Shown in pieces: positions 15,950-24,411 of a DNA stretch of 64,000 bases (position 1 is its first letter; the number at the start of each line of letters is the position of its first letter). The stretch is taken from positions 1,550,001 to 1,614,000 of the forward strand of contig NZ_CP060716.1 in the NCBI RefSeq assembly GCF_014396385.1. Reading direction: 5' to 3'. Under the pieces are notes generated by a model. It searched no databases, had not been told where the DNA came from, and saw only the letters and a program-made list of their open reading frames with translations. The position numbers were made by a program, and so were the translations under genes. Source of the stretch: Leucobacter denitrificans (lineage in GTDB: Bacteria; Actinomycetota; Actinomycetes; Actinomycetales; Microbacteriaceae).

Positions 15950-18334
15950 TTATCTAGCGGCGACCTCCTCGCGCCGTTGAGGAGTCCAGCGCTGGTGGTG
16001 CGTGAGTTCACCTGAGCGTGTGTCTCGAATAAGTGAAAGCCTCGGTCGTACTGCATCGGTTCGTGAGCTTGGCGGCTTGCGTGATCCGGCCCGGAACTGT
16101 GGAATCCAGTCAGCGCCAGCGCCCCGATACTGTTGCTCAGCGGCGGCGTGCAGTGTCCAGTTAGGGTTCCAGAGATGCGTACGGCCGATGGCGACCATAT
16201 CGGCGCGCCCAGCGAGCAGGATGGAGTTCACATCGTCGTACGAGGAGACTGCACCTACTGCAATGACAGTGACGCCTGCAGCAGCGGCAACACGGTTGCG
16301 GATCGCATCGGCGAACGGTGTCTGGTAGCTGCGACCGAACTGCGGGCGCTCCTCCTGTGAGATCTGCCCCGACGATACGTCGATGCCATCAACACCGTGC
16401 TCGATGAATGCGCGCGAGATCTCGACTGCCTCATCAATTCTGTTTCCGCCTTCAAGCCAGTCAACAGCCGAGATTCGCACGGTCATCGGTCGAGATGCTG
16501 GCCAAACTTCACGCACTGCATCGAAAACTTCTAGCGGAAAACGGAGTCGGTTTTCGAGACTGCCGCCGTACTCATCGGTGCGCTGGTTCGAAACTGGTGA
16601 CAGGAACGAAGACAGAAGATACCCGTGCGCCGCGTGGAGTTCTAGGAGATCAAATCCTGCGTCAGCGGCACGCTGAGTGGCCGCGACGAAATCGTCACGT
16701 ACTCGATCCATACCGTTGCGATCGAGCTCGACTGGAACTTGATTGTCCGGCCCGTACGGGATTGGTGAGGCTGAAACCGTCTGCCAGTTTCCGCTCTCAA
16801 GCGGCTGGTCGATTCCTTCCCACATCACCCTTGTCGAGCCCTTTCGACCAGAGTGCCCGAGCTGAACACCGATCTTTGCGCTCGAGTGAGTGTGCACATG
16901 CTCAACGATTCGCTTCCATGCTGCGCCCTGCTCATCGGTATACAAACCCCCACAACCGGGAGTGATGCGACCCTGTTCAGATACGCACACCATCTCGGTC
17001 ATGATGAGGCCAGCTCCACCCGAAGACTTTGCGCCGAGGTGCGCAAGATGGAAATCACCGGGAACGCCCTCGACCGACGAGTACATGTCCATCGGAGAGA
17101 GCACGATACGGTTCTTGAGCTCAAGGTTGCCAATGCGATGAGGGCGGAACATCGCTGGCTCCTCCACCTGTCGACCGGAGAAGTTTGCACCGTGCAACAC
17201 GCGCAGTGCGAAGTCCGGATCGCGCAGCGCTAGGTTCTCAAGTGTGATTCGGCGGCTGCGGGTCAACAAGTTGAAGGTGAATTGGAGTGGATCTTGCTCG
17301 CCGTACTGTCCGATCTGTTCGAACCATTCAAGTGAGGCCTGCGCCGCGCGTTGCGTCGACGCGACGACCGGTCGCCGCTCGCTCTCGTATGATTCGAGCG
17401 CGGCACTGATCTCATCATGCTCATGCAGACAAGCCGCGAGCGCCAGTGCATCCTCCATTGCAAGCTTGGTTCCGGACCCAATCGAGAAGTGGGCCGTGTG
17501 GGCGGCATCTCCGAGAATCACAAGATTCTCGTGGTGCCAGCGTTCGTTTCGCACGGTCGTGAAGTTCAACCACTTCGAGTTGTTCGACATTACATCGGCT
17601 CCGTCGAGCACTTCAGCGAAGTACTCTCGGATCTTGGCAATTGCGCGTTCATCGCTTACCCCAGGCGGGAAGATCTCGTGCTCAGTTTCGTCGAACCCTG
17701 CGGCACGCCATACACTCTCGTGCATTTCGACAAGGAACGTGCTGCCTGAGTCTGAGTATGGGTACCCGTGCAGCTGCATTACTCCGTGAGGCGTGTGCAG
17801 CACCGCGAATGTGAATGCCTCGAATACACGATCTGTACCAAGCCACATATACTTCGATTCGCGCTTATCTAGATCCGGCTTGAAGCGATCCGCAAACTGC
17901 GTGCGAACGCGCGAATTGATTCCGTCTGCGGCCAACACGAGGTCGTACTCTTTCATGAGTTCTGCGGCGTCTGGAGCTTCTGTCTGGAAGTGAACAGGTA
18001 CCCCAAGCTCGAAGCATCGGACCTGGAGCAATTGCAGCAGCTCTTTGCGCCCCATTGCCGCAAATCCCTGACCACCTACCGTGTGCGTTTCTCCTCGATA
18101 GGCGATGTCGATGTCTGTCCAACGCGCGAATTTCTCGCTCATGCGCTGCGCAACGATGGGGTCTGCATTCTCGATGCCGCCCAACGTCTCGTCGCTGAAC
18201 ACAACGCCAAATCCAAAGGTGTCGTCCGCGGCGTTGCGTTCCCACACCGTAATATCGTGGGTCGGATCCAGCTGTTTCATGAGGGCGGCAAAATAGAGGC
18301 CTCCTGGCCCTCCGCCGATAATGGCTACTCGCAT
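15950..18334 (-). CDS. Bifunctional salicylyl-/2-aminobenzoyl-CoA 5-hydroxylase fused to an OYE-like reductase
   Basis: 794 residues from the ATG at 18334, seven bases after AAGGAG (a second ATG six bases upstream sits on the ribosome site). Residues 1 to about 385 are a flavoprotein monooxygenase: GGGPGGLYFA near 7 and GDAAHT at 275-280. From about 395 to 760 is an old-yellow-enzyme barrel (FRPHRIGNLELKNRIV, later HAAHGYLLSSFLSP). This fusion matches 2-aminobenzoyl-CoA monooxygenase/reductase of Azoarcus evansii and proteins named salicylyl-CoA 5-hydroxylase. A CoA ligase directly upstream and a thioesterase support an aryl-CoA substrate. Whether the C-terminal domain reduces the ring or is only structural is open. 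Confidence 0.87.
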   Translation of the reverse strand: MRVAIIGGGPGGLYFAALMKQLDPTHDITVWERNAADDTFGFGVVFSDETLGGIENADPIVAQRMSEKFARWTDIDIAYRGETHTVGGQGFAAMGRKELLQLLQVRCFELGVPVHFQTEAPDAAELMKEYDLVLAADGINSRVRTQFADRFKPDLDKRESKYMWLGTDRVFEAFTFAVLHTPHGVMQLHGYPYSDSGSTFLVEMHESVWRAAGFDETEHEIFPPGVSDERAIAKIREYFAEVLDGADVMSNNSKWLNFTTVRNERWHHENLVILGDAAHTAHFSIGSGTKLAMEDALALAACLHEHDEISAALESYESERRPVVASTQRAAQASLEWFEQIGQYGEQDPLQFTFNLLTRSRRITLENLALRDPDFALRVLHGANFSGRQVEEPAMFRPHRIGNLELKNRIVLSPMDMYSSVEGVPGDFHLAHLGAKSSGGAGLIMTEMVCVSEQGRITPGCGGLYTDEQGAAWKRIVEHVHTHSSAKIGVQLGHSGRKGSTRVMWEGIDQPLESGNWQTVSASPIPYGPDNQVPVELDRNGMDRVRDDFVAATQRAADAGFDLLELHAAHGYLLSSFLSPVSNQRTDEYGGSLENRLRFPLEVFDAVREVWPASRPMTVRISAVDWLEGGNRIDEAVEISRAFIEHGVDGIDVSSGQISQEERPQFGRSYQTPFADAIRNRVAAAAGVTVIAVGAVSSYDDVNSILLAGRADMVAIGRTHLWNPNWTLHAAAEQQYRGAGADWIPQFRAGSRKPPSSRTDAVRPRLSLIRDTRSGELTHHQRWTPQRREEVAAR

Positions 18335-18350
18335 GTTCATTCTCCTTATT

Positions 18351-20000
18351 TCAAAGTGTTGGGACGGCAAGGGATTCCGCAGCTGCGCGCTCACGCAACT
18401 TGAAATGTTGAATTTTGCCGCTTGGGTTTCTCGGAAGTTCTTCTACGAAATCAATACGTCTCGGGCACTTGTAGACAGCAAGTCGTGACTTCACGTGATC
18501 GATGATTGATTTCCTCAGTTCGTCGCTGGCCGCCGCGCCGTCTCGCGGTACGACGAATGCGTTGACGATTGTTCCCTTGTCTGGATCAGGGCGACCAACC
18601 ACAGCGCACTCGAGCACGTCGGCGTGCAGGTTGATCACGTCTTCGACCTCTGGGGCGCCAACGTTATAACCGGCAGTAACGATTACGGAGTCAGTGCGCG
18701 CTTGAAACGCGAAATAACCATCCTCATCCATGACATAGGTATCGCCTGTGACGTTCCACCCGTTACTTACATAGTTTGACTGTCGTGCATCGCTCAAGTA
18801 GCGACAGCCGGTGGGGCCGATCACGGCAAGACGCCCCACCTCGCCAGGCGGAAGCTCGTTGCCATCGTCATCGAGAATCGTCGCCCGGTACCCGGGAACA
18901 GCGCGTCCTGTTGTACCCGGTCGGATATCGTCTCCCGAGGCAGAAATGAAGACATGGAGCATTTCCGTCGCACCGATGCCGTTCACGAGCCGCAGCCCAC
19001 TGGCCTGCTCAACTGCACGGAAGGTTTGCTCAGGAAGATGCTCACCCGCCGAAACACCGACTCGCAGACGGCTCAACTGGTCGCCATACCCCTCTTTGAT
19101 CAGCGTTCTGTACCCTGTAGGTGCTGTATACAGCACGGTAATACCGAGTTCATCTATAAGCTGGGCCAGTTGGATTGGCCCACTGCGATCCATGAGCACA
19201 CTCGCACCGCCAGTGCGCAACGGGAAGACGACGAGTCCACCCAAACCAAACGTGAAGGCCAGCGGCGCCGTGCTCGCACTCACATCAGTGGGTGAAAGCT
19301 GAAGCGTGTGCTTTGCGAAGGTGTCGGCGTTCGCCAATATGTCGCGATGGAAGTGCATAGTGACTTTGGCTTCACCGGTTGTGCCCGACGTTGCACTCAT
19401 GAGCGCGACGTCATCGGACGCGGTTTCGACGGCGGTAAAGGTGTCAGGTTTGGAGGCACACGCATGAACCAATGGGTTTGATTCACCACCAAAAATCAGA
19501 ATGTCGTTTACCGGCACATGATCTTCGAGCACCTCCGAGATGTCTTGCAGAGCATCGTGATCAACAATTGCTACGGTTGGGCGCACTTTGCGAAGCAATT
19601 GTTCAAACTCGTGCGACTTCCAGGCCACCATGGTGGTAGCTACGATGCCGCCGGCCTTCAGTGTTCCGAGCCAAAAAGCAACAGCCCATGGGCTGTTATT
19701 CATGCGAAGCAACACACGATTGCCCGGCACGACTCCGTGGTCTTCGGTCAGCACTCGTGCGAACTGATTCGCGCGACGCTGGAGTTCACCGTACGTCCAG
19801 TGTCCACCACCCGGTAGCAATATCGCGTTTCGCTCGGCTCCAAACTGCTCGACTGCACGGTCAATCAGTTCTGCTGCTGCGTTCAGCTGTTGCGGATACT
19901 GCAGCTCTGGCAGTGTGAATTCAAGTTGCGGCCATTGGTCATGAGGCGGCAGCACTGATCGCGCATAACCGTCTAGATGACCGCTGGGGGAAAGCTCCAT
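18351..20000 (-). CDS. Aryl-CoA ligase (2-aminobenzoate/benzoate-CoA ligase family)
   Basis: 549 residues. The ATG at 20000 follows GAAGGGA. The opening HLDGYARSVLPPHDQWPQ and LPELQYP resembles bacterial 2-aminobenzoate-CoA ligases. AMP-binding motifs are SATSGTTGEAKVT, GIGATEM and the C-terminal catalytic lysine in NPSGKIQHF. It would activate an aromatic acid with ATP and CoA to the thioester used by the hydroxylase encoded 16 bases downstream. Anthranilate is favoured by the N-terminus; salicylate or benzoate are alternatives. It is the third gene of a four-gene operon. Confidence 0.85.
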   Translation of the reverse strand: MELSPSGHLDGYARSVLPPHDQWPQLEFTLPELQYPQQLNAAAELIDRAVEQFGAERNAILLPGGGHWTYGELQRRANQFARVLTEDHGVVPGNRVLLRMNNSPWAVAFWLGTLKAGGIVATTMVAWKSHEFEQLLRKVRPTVAIVDHDALQDISEVLEDHVPVNDILIFGGESNPLVHACASKPDTFTAVETASDDVALMSATSGTTGEAKVTMHFHRDILANADTFAKHTLQLSPTDVSASTAPLAFTFGLGGLVVFPLRTGGASVLMDRSGPIQLAQLIDELGITVLYTAPTGYRTLIKEGYGDQLSRLRVGVSAGEHLPEQTFRAVEQASGLRLVNGIGATEMLHVFISASGDDIRPGTTGRAVPGYRATILDDDGNELPPGEVGRLAVIGPTGCRYLSDARQSNYVSNGWNVTGDTYVMDEDGYFAFQARTDSVIVTAGYNVGAPEVEDVINLHADVLECAVVGRPDPDKGTIVNAFVVPRDGAAASDELRKSIIDHVKSRLAVYKCPRRIDFVEELPRNPSGKIQHFKLRERAAAESLAVPTL

Positions 20001-20037
20001 CGCTGGTCCCTTCAGGGTGTGAGAGATTAAAAATGGG

Positions 20038-20904
20038 TTAAGTTTGGCCCGGCCGGATCATGCCTTCTTGCGCAACAGTTGCGACGAGCGCACCCGCTTG
20101 CGTAAAGAATCGACCGATTCCGAGGCCACGACCCTCACTGATGCCCGCACATTCCTGCGCATAGAGCAACCATTGATCAGCACGGGCGCTTGAATGGAAC
20201 CACATCGCATGATCGAGGCTCGCCGTGACAAGGCCCGGACTGGACCACGGCAATCCAAGTACCCGCAGAATGGGTTCAAGGATTGTGTAGTCACAGACAT
20301 ATGCAATCGCGAGGCGGTGAATAGTCGCATCATCAGGAAGCTGCGTAAACGCTTTCACCCAAACTGCCTGGTGTGGCACCCGCCCGCCGTCGATATCGAT
20401 ATAGACGGGCCCAGGAACATGGCGCATGTCAAAGCTTCGACCGTGTGACCAGTATTCCGCTGCTTCACCCGTCTCGCTTTCGAGCACTTCGGCTGAACTC
20501 GGAAGGGACTCGGGATGGGGAACACTGGGCATTGTCGGACCGAGGGCCACGAACTGTTCAGGCACATGGAAAGAGGCGGTGCTCATAAACGCGAGACGCC
20601 CATGCTGATACCCACGAATGTGCCGAGTTGAGTAACCACGCCCATCTCGTAGGTCTTCAACCTCGTACTGAACTGGTTCCTCGGTCTCGACACCCCTCAG
20701 AAACGTTCCGTGGAGCGAGTGCAACACTCTGTCGTCAGAAACAGTGCGGATCGCTGCGGCTGCACTCTGTGCAACCAAATCGCCACCGTATGCTTTTGGC
20801 CACGGCACGGGTTGCGGCACAGCAAGAAATGCCCGGTTCACCCGATCCACACTGCACTCGGTGAGTGCGACCGCCTCAAGAAATGCAGCGGTAGTGACGC
20901 TCAT
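20038..20904 (-). CDS. TesB-like acyl-CoA thioesterase II
   Basis: 288 residues with the double-hotdog pattern of TesB: an N-terminal domain with RGYSTRHIRGYQHGRLAFMS, and a C-terminal domain with SLDHAMWFH and ISEGRGLGIGRFFTQAG. Its start overlaps the stop of the cupin gene by four bases (ATGA), so translation is coupled. In this operon it would release the free hydroxylated aromatic acid from CoA after hydroxylation, as proposed for gentisyl-CoA. General fatty acyl-CoA hydrolysis is the alternative. Confidence 0.86.
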   Translation of the reverse strand: MSVTTAAFLEAVALTECSVDRVNRAFLAVPQPVPWPKAYGGDLVAQSAAAAIRTVSDDRVLHSLHGTFLRGVETEEPVQYEVEDLRDGRGYSTRHIRGYQHGRLAFMSTASFHVPEQFVALGPTMPSVPHPESLPSSAEVLESETGEAAEYWSHGRSFDMRHVPGPVYIDIDGGRVPHQAVWVKAFTQLPDDATIHRLAIAYVCDYTILEPILRVLGLPWSSPGLVTASLDHAMWFHSSARADQWLLYAQECAGISEGRGLGIGRFFTQAGALVATVAQEGMIRPGQT

Positions 20905-21341
20905 GCGCGGCGGTAGCCTTCAAGTTTTGAGTCATCTACGTCTGGAAGGTCGACCACGAGGTTGTCTGGAGTGCGGGCCGTCAACCACACGAGCTCTTCG
21001 GTTACAGACATGTTGGCTTCAACGTGGGGCATGAACGGTGGAACAAATACCCAGTCGCCCGCCTTCATGTCGACCCACTGTTGAAAACCTTCGCCGTAAT
21101 AGATGCGACCGTGACCTCGCAGCACGTAACCACCAGTTTCGGCTTCTGCGTGGTGGTGAGGCAGCGAACGGTAGCCCGGCTCATTTGACACATGACCGAA
21201 CCAGATCTTTGTGGCATCAGTGTGCTCATGGCCGACGCCCGAGACTCGAATGCAGTCACCCGATGAAAGCGTTCTTTTGTCTTCTTCGCCGCCTCGAGTA
21301 ACCTGCGGAACCTTATCCCAGCGCAGATTTTCGTGTCCCAT
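20901..21341 (-). CDS. Single-domain cupin, candidate ring-cleavage dioxygenase
   Basis: 146 residues, ATG at 21341 after AAAGGAG. One cupin barrel: metal motif 1 is PHHHAEAETGGYVLRGHGRIYYG and motif 2 is GDWVFVPPFMPHVEAN, giving histidine and glutamate ligands for Fe(II) or another metal. Gentisate dioxygenases are bicupins of about 350 residues, whereas 3-hydroxyanthranilate dioxygenases are single cupins a little longer than this. It is the first gene of the aryl-CoA operon, so a catalytic role on the hydroxylated acid is attractive. A regulatory or isomerase cupin is possible. Confidence 0.82.
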   Translation of the reverse strand: MGHENLRWDKVPQVTRGGEEDKRTLSSGDCIRVSGVGHEHTDATKIWFGHVSNEPGYRSLPHHHAEAETGGYVLRGHGRIYYGEGFQQWVDMKAGDWVFVPPFMPHVEANMSVTEELVWLTARTPDNLVVDLPDVDDSKLEGYRRA

Positions 21342-21430
21342 ATTGTGCTCCTTTGCAATCTGATGTTGAAGTCGGGCCTTTCACCCTTAGCTGGTTCGGG
21401 GTTCCCCTCAACCTCAGCGCAGCAAGAAAT

Positions 21431-21460
21431 ACACTAGCGCAATATTTACGACCGTCACAA
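21431..21460 (-). promoter_or_regulatory. Probable promoter of the cupin-thioesterase-ligase-hydroxylase operon
   Basis: On the minus strand TTGTGA (plus 21455-21460) and TAGTGT (plus 21431-21436) are 18 bp apart and lie about 90 bases before the cupin start. They are in the 217-bp gap between the cupin gene and the PaaX gene, which contains no other gene. Confidence 0.4.
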
Positions 21461-21507
21461 GACCTACATACAAATTCCTGTCACTCGAATTTTGGGCGCA
21501 CAAAAAC

Positions 21508-21532
21508 TAACCGAGACACCCCGTCACGGTTA
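21508..21532. promoter_or_regulatory. Inverted repeat, candidate PaaX-family operator
   Basis: TAACCG (21508-21513) and CGGTTA (21527-21532) are a perfect 6-bp inverted repeat separated by 13 bp, upstream of the aryl-CoA operon promoter and just past the PaaX stop. PaaX sites are imperfect inverted repeats, but this sequence differs from the known phenylacetate operator. Assignment is tentative. Confidence 0.35.
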
Positions 21533-21558
21533 ACGTTCCGGCAGCGCGAGAGTCAGGA

Positions 21559-22380
21559 TTAGGCAGCAGCGAGCGTTGCTGAAACGTACCCTTCCGCGGT
21601 GCCAGCTAATCGATTGCGCAGCCGTGAGAACACTGCCTCAGCGCGAAAACCAGCCCAGTCTTCGGGAAGTAGCTCGGCGGGAATTCCAGGATCAAGGTAC
21701 GGAAGCCTTCGCCACTGCGTCATCGCGTGCATATACGTCGCGAATGTCTCCTCTGCAGCGAAGTCTAGATCCACAACTTGCTCAAACGCCGAAATGAACT
21801 CGCGGTAGTGGGCTTCGATGGTCGGCAGATCCCACCACGAGCGAATCGCCTCGGCGAGTGGATCATTTGAAATTCGGTTACCGAGAAAGAGCTCCACGTA
21901 CTTCTCGAGACCTGCGTTCTCTAGTGCGGTCTTCGTTTCTGACGCGAGTAAGCCAGGAGCGATCCACAGGCCGCCGCTGACCTGACCGAACCCGAGGCGC
22001 GCGAGTGTCGTGCGAAGCTGGTGCCGAACGGGCCGTTCCTTCTCGGGGACCGTGAACGAAGCGAGAAGCCAAGGGTCATCGAGCGTGGCGCGCTGCTGGT
22101 GGAAAATGCGCTGGTCGCCAGCGCGAAAGACCTCTACGAGCTCATCAGATAGTCGGTATGCCGCTGCGCCGTCTTTCTGCGTGCTCTGCAGGAGCCCGCG
22201 ACGCTTGAGCCGAGACACCGAGGAGCGAACGGCCGAGCTGTCGACTCCGAGTGCCGTCATGAGCGCAATGATCTCAGCGATAGAGAGCACGCCCTCTCGT
22301 GGCCTGGCGTAAATGGCGAAGAGGGTAATGATGAGATGCTGGGGCCGCGGAGCATCACCGTTCTCTACCCCCTGTTGCAT
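21559..22380 (-). CDS. PaaX-family transcriptional regulator
   Basis: 273 residues. The N-terminal winged helix opens PQHLIITLFAIYAR and continues LGVDSSAVRSSVSRLKRRGLL, the PaaX DNA-recognition region. The middle and C-terminal domains follow the family (FTVPEKERPVRHQLRTTLARLGFG, GGLWIAPG). PaaX represses phenylacetate genes and is released by phenylacetyl-CoA. Here it precedes an aryl-CoA operon in the same orientation, so the inducer may be the aryl-CoA made by the ligase. This is inferred from gene position. No phenylacetate genes are nearby. Confidence 0.88.
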   Translation of the reverse strand: MQQGVENGDAPRPQHLIITLFAIYARPREGVLSIAEIIALMTALGVDSSAVRSSVSRLKRRGLLQSTQKDGAAAYRLSDELVEVFRAGDQRIFHQQRATLDDPWLLASFTVPEKERPVRHQLRTTLARLGFGQVSGGLWIAPGLLASETKTALENAGLEKYVELFLGNRISNDPLAEAIRSWWDLPTIEAHYREFISAFEQVVDLDFAAEETFATYMHAMTQWRRLPYLDPGIPAELLPEDWAGFRAEAVFSRLRNRLAGTAEGYVSATLAAA

Positions 22381-22408
22381 AGCTACATTCTAGGGCGGCC
22401 AGACCCGA

Positions 22409-22844
22409 TCACCAGTCGAGGATCCGCCCAAGCACAAACGGAGAGGTGAGCAGCACCGCGCAGACACAGGAGACGGACACCCAGATCCACGCTTCTGACC
22501 GCCGGCGTAGGCGCCGACCTGCGGTTGCAACCTGAACGCGCATTGCTGGGTTTGCTGAGCAGGGCGAGCGCAATGATCCACACACCGATTGCGCCGAAAG
22601 ACACCGTCACCGTGACGAGACCCCACACTGAATCAAGCCAACTCGGCAAGGCAAACGGGAGGTCGAGGAAGTAGACGATGGTAACGAGACTCAACACGAC
22701 CGCAGGCAGAAGTAGGAACGCACCGGTCGATGCCGAACGATACGCCCGTGGATCTTCAGCTCGCACGTCACTACCGCTCACTGCGGGCCACTCTGCCCTG
22801 AACTGCGCGAGCCGCTCAGGCTGTGCAGTCTCGTTCTCGATCAC
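22409..22844 (-). pseudogene. Small three-helix membrane protein gene, apparently frameshifted
   Basis: The frame starting at 22844 encodes a hydrophilic head and two membrane helices (AFLLLPAVVLSLVTIVYFLD; VTVTVSFGAIGVWIIALALL). It then turns into low-complexity Arg/Cys-rich sequence. A +1 shift near 22535-22555 restores a basic loop (RRLRRRSEAW), a third helix (IWVSVSCVCAVLLTSPFVLG) and a clean stop at 22409. The 436-base span is not a multiple of three. This indicates a one-base insertion or a sequencing error. Three-helix proteins of unknown function with this layout are common in actinobacteria. It diverges from the DUF1801 gene. Confidence 0.6.
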
Positions 22845-22942
22845 TGCTTCAGAATACCGAGAACGTGGCGGCTCCCCCGGCCAATTTTTGCCTCCCCAGT
22901 ATGATGAGCGAAGCGATGACCGACGGCAATCGAAGGAGAAGC

Positions 22943-23371
22943 ATGGCAGTAAAACAACCCGCGATGTCTCCCTCTGAGATGCCGGTCGACGAGGTACTTG
23001 ACCGCGCTACCGGGCAGAGACGCGCAGAGGCCGAGGAATTGCTCGAACTCCACGCCAAAATCACCGGTGAGAAGCCGGTCGTTTGGGCCGGCCGAATCAT
23101 TGGTTTTGGTGAGGTCGAGTACAAGTACGAAACAGGTCACAGCGGCCGCATGCCGCTCCTCGCGTTCGCACCGGGTGCATCGAAGCACACCATTTACTTA
23201 GTGAACGACTTCGCAGAAAAGTGGCCTGAACTGATGGCGAGTCTCGGCAAGCACCGTGCAAGCAAGGTTTGTCTCTATCTCACGCGGCTCACGGGTGTGG
23301 ATCGCAACGCACTTCGTGCATTGCTCGAGCACTCTCTCGAAGAGACTCGCGCCCAGTGGCAGCAAAACTGA
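22943..23371 (+). CDS. DUF1801 domain-containing protein
   Basis: 142 residues from the ATG at 22943, preceded by GAAGGAGA at good distance; the frame is open further upstream, but it would overlap the divergent gene. The DUF1801/YdhG-like pattern is VDEVLDRATGQRRAEAEELLELH, then PVVWAGRIIGFGEVEYKYETG and a C-terminal VCLYLTRLTGVDRNALRALLE. The family is a small soluble fold without an established reaction. No operon partner is evident; a complex hairpin and a convergent tRNA follow. Confidence 0.85.
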   Translation: MAVKQPAMSPSEMPVDEVLDRATGQRRAEAEELLELHAKITGEKPVVWAGRIIGFGEVEYKYETGHSGRMPLLAFAPGASKHTIYLVNDFAEKWPELMASLGKHRASKVCLYLTRLTGVDRNALRALLEHSLEETRAQWQQN

Positions 23372-23381
23372 GAAACAAAAA

Positions 23382-23426
23382 GTCCTGATCTGAGACATGT
23401 TTGTAAACAATGTCGCGGATCAGGAC
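23382..23426. terminator. Two-tier hairpin between DUF1801 gene and tRNA-Leu
   Basis: GTCCTGATC and its complement GATCAGGAC form 9-bp outer arms. Inside them GACAT pairs with ATGTC, and TTTG/AAAC-type pairing closes a small loop. It lies between convergent transcripts and probably terminates both; A and T runs flank the left side. Confidence 0.6.
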
Positions 23427-23432
23427 ACTCTG

Positions 23433-23516
<84 letters not shown>

Positions 23517-23661
23517 GAGTCGCCGCCTGCTGGCAAAGCCTTCAGACAACTCACCAAGCTTAGCAGCACACAGGAATCCAAGCCAATACGGTTAAACTTG
23601 ACCGAAAATCGCCCGATGTGTTGTGGCGTTTGCCACTATGGAACAGGGAAAGGGGCGGAGC

Positions 23662-24411
23662 ATGGGAATTCTCGACAAGGTCGAGCGCTCGCTAGAGCGT
23701 GCCGTAAACGGTGCTTTCGCACGCACTTTCCGCTCGGGTGTACAGCCGGTTGAGATCGGGTCGGCGCTCAAGCGCGAGCTCGACATCGGTGCCGTGGTGG
23801 TGGATCGCGATCGCGTGCTCGCACCCAACCGGTTCGTCGTGCGTGTGTCTCCTCAAGATGCAGACAGGCTGCTCAAAATTGCAGACACACTCGAGGCCGA
23901 GCTCCGCGGAATCGTGCAGAAGCACGCTGCACGCCAGAGCTACCAATTACTGGGTGACGCAGATGTTGAGATCCGCTCTGACGACTCACTTACCGCAGGC
24001 ATACTGCAGGTAGACGCAACTCGCGTCGAGGGGCGCGTGAACTGGGTCGCTGCCATTGATGTCGACGGCGTTCGTCACGAATTGCGTACTGGCGTCACTG
24101 TCGTTGGGCGCGGTTCTGACTGCGGGATCCGCATTACCGACAACGCCGCCTCGCGTAAGCATCTCGAGATTGTGTGGGATGGCAAGTCAGGTCTCGCGCG
24201 CGATCTCGGGTCAACGAACGGCTCGAAGATCGAGGGTCAGCGCTTCCGCGAAGCAAAACTCGAGGCCGGAACAGTCATCACAATCGGCCAGACTGCGCTA
24301 CGCTTTGGGCTGGTGCCCGGCAGAGCTGCGGCACCGAGGCAGAACGCCCCGTCGGCTTCCCAGTCGCGGAGCGGCACCGGTATCGATCAGGATTTCTGGG
24401 GGGGTCTGTGA
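23662..24411 (+). CDS. fhaA: FHA domain protein FhaA (DUF3662-FHA)
   Basis: 249 residues from the ATG at 23662 after AAAGGGGCGGAG. Residues about 1-115 are the DUF3662 domain (LDKVERSLERAVNGAFART and FVVRVSPQDADRLL). Residues about 150-235 are an FHA domain with the phosphothreonine-binding motifs VGRGSDCGIRI, SRKHLEI and DLGSTNGSK. In mycobacteria FhaA binds phosphorylated MviN and regulates peptidoglycan precursor flipping. It opens the fhaA-fhaB-pstP-rodA-pbpA-pknA-pknB operon; its TGA overlaps the fhaB GTG by two bases. Confidence 0.93.
   Translation: MGILDKVERSLERAVNGAFARTFRSGVQPVEIGSALKRELDIGAVVVDRDRVLAPNRFVVRVSPQDADRLLKIADTLEAELRGIVQKHAARQSYQLLGDADVEIRSDDSLTAGILQVDATRVEGRVNWVAAIDVDGVRHELRTGVTVVGRGSDCGIRITDNAASRKHLEIVWDGKSGLARDLGSTNGSKIEGQRFREAKLEAGTVITIGQTALRFGLVPGRAAAPRQNAPSASQSRSGTGIDQDFWGGL

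Noticed and set aside
22823..22942. Longer N-terminus for the DUF1801 protein
   Set aside because: The extension would overlap the divergent membrane-protein gene, and a strong GAAGGAGA precedes the ATG at 22943.
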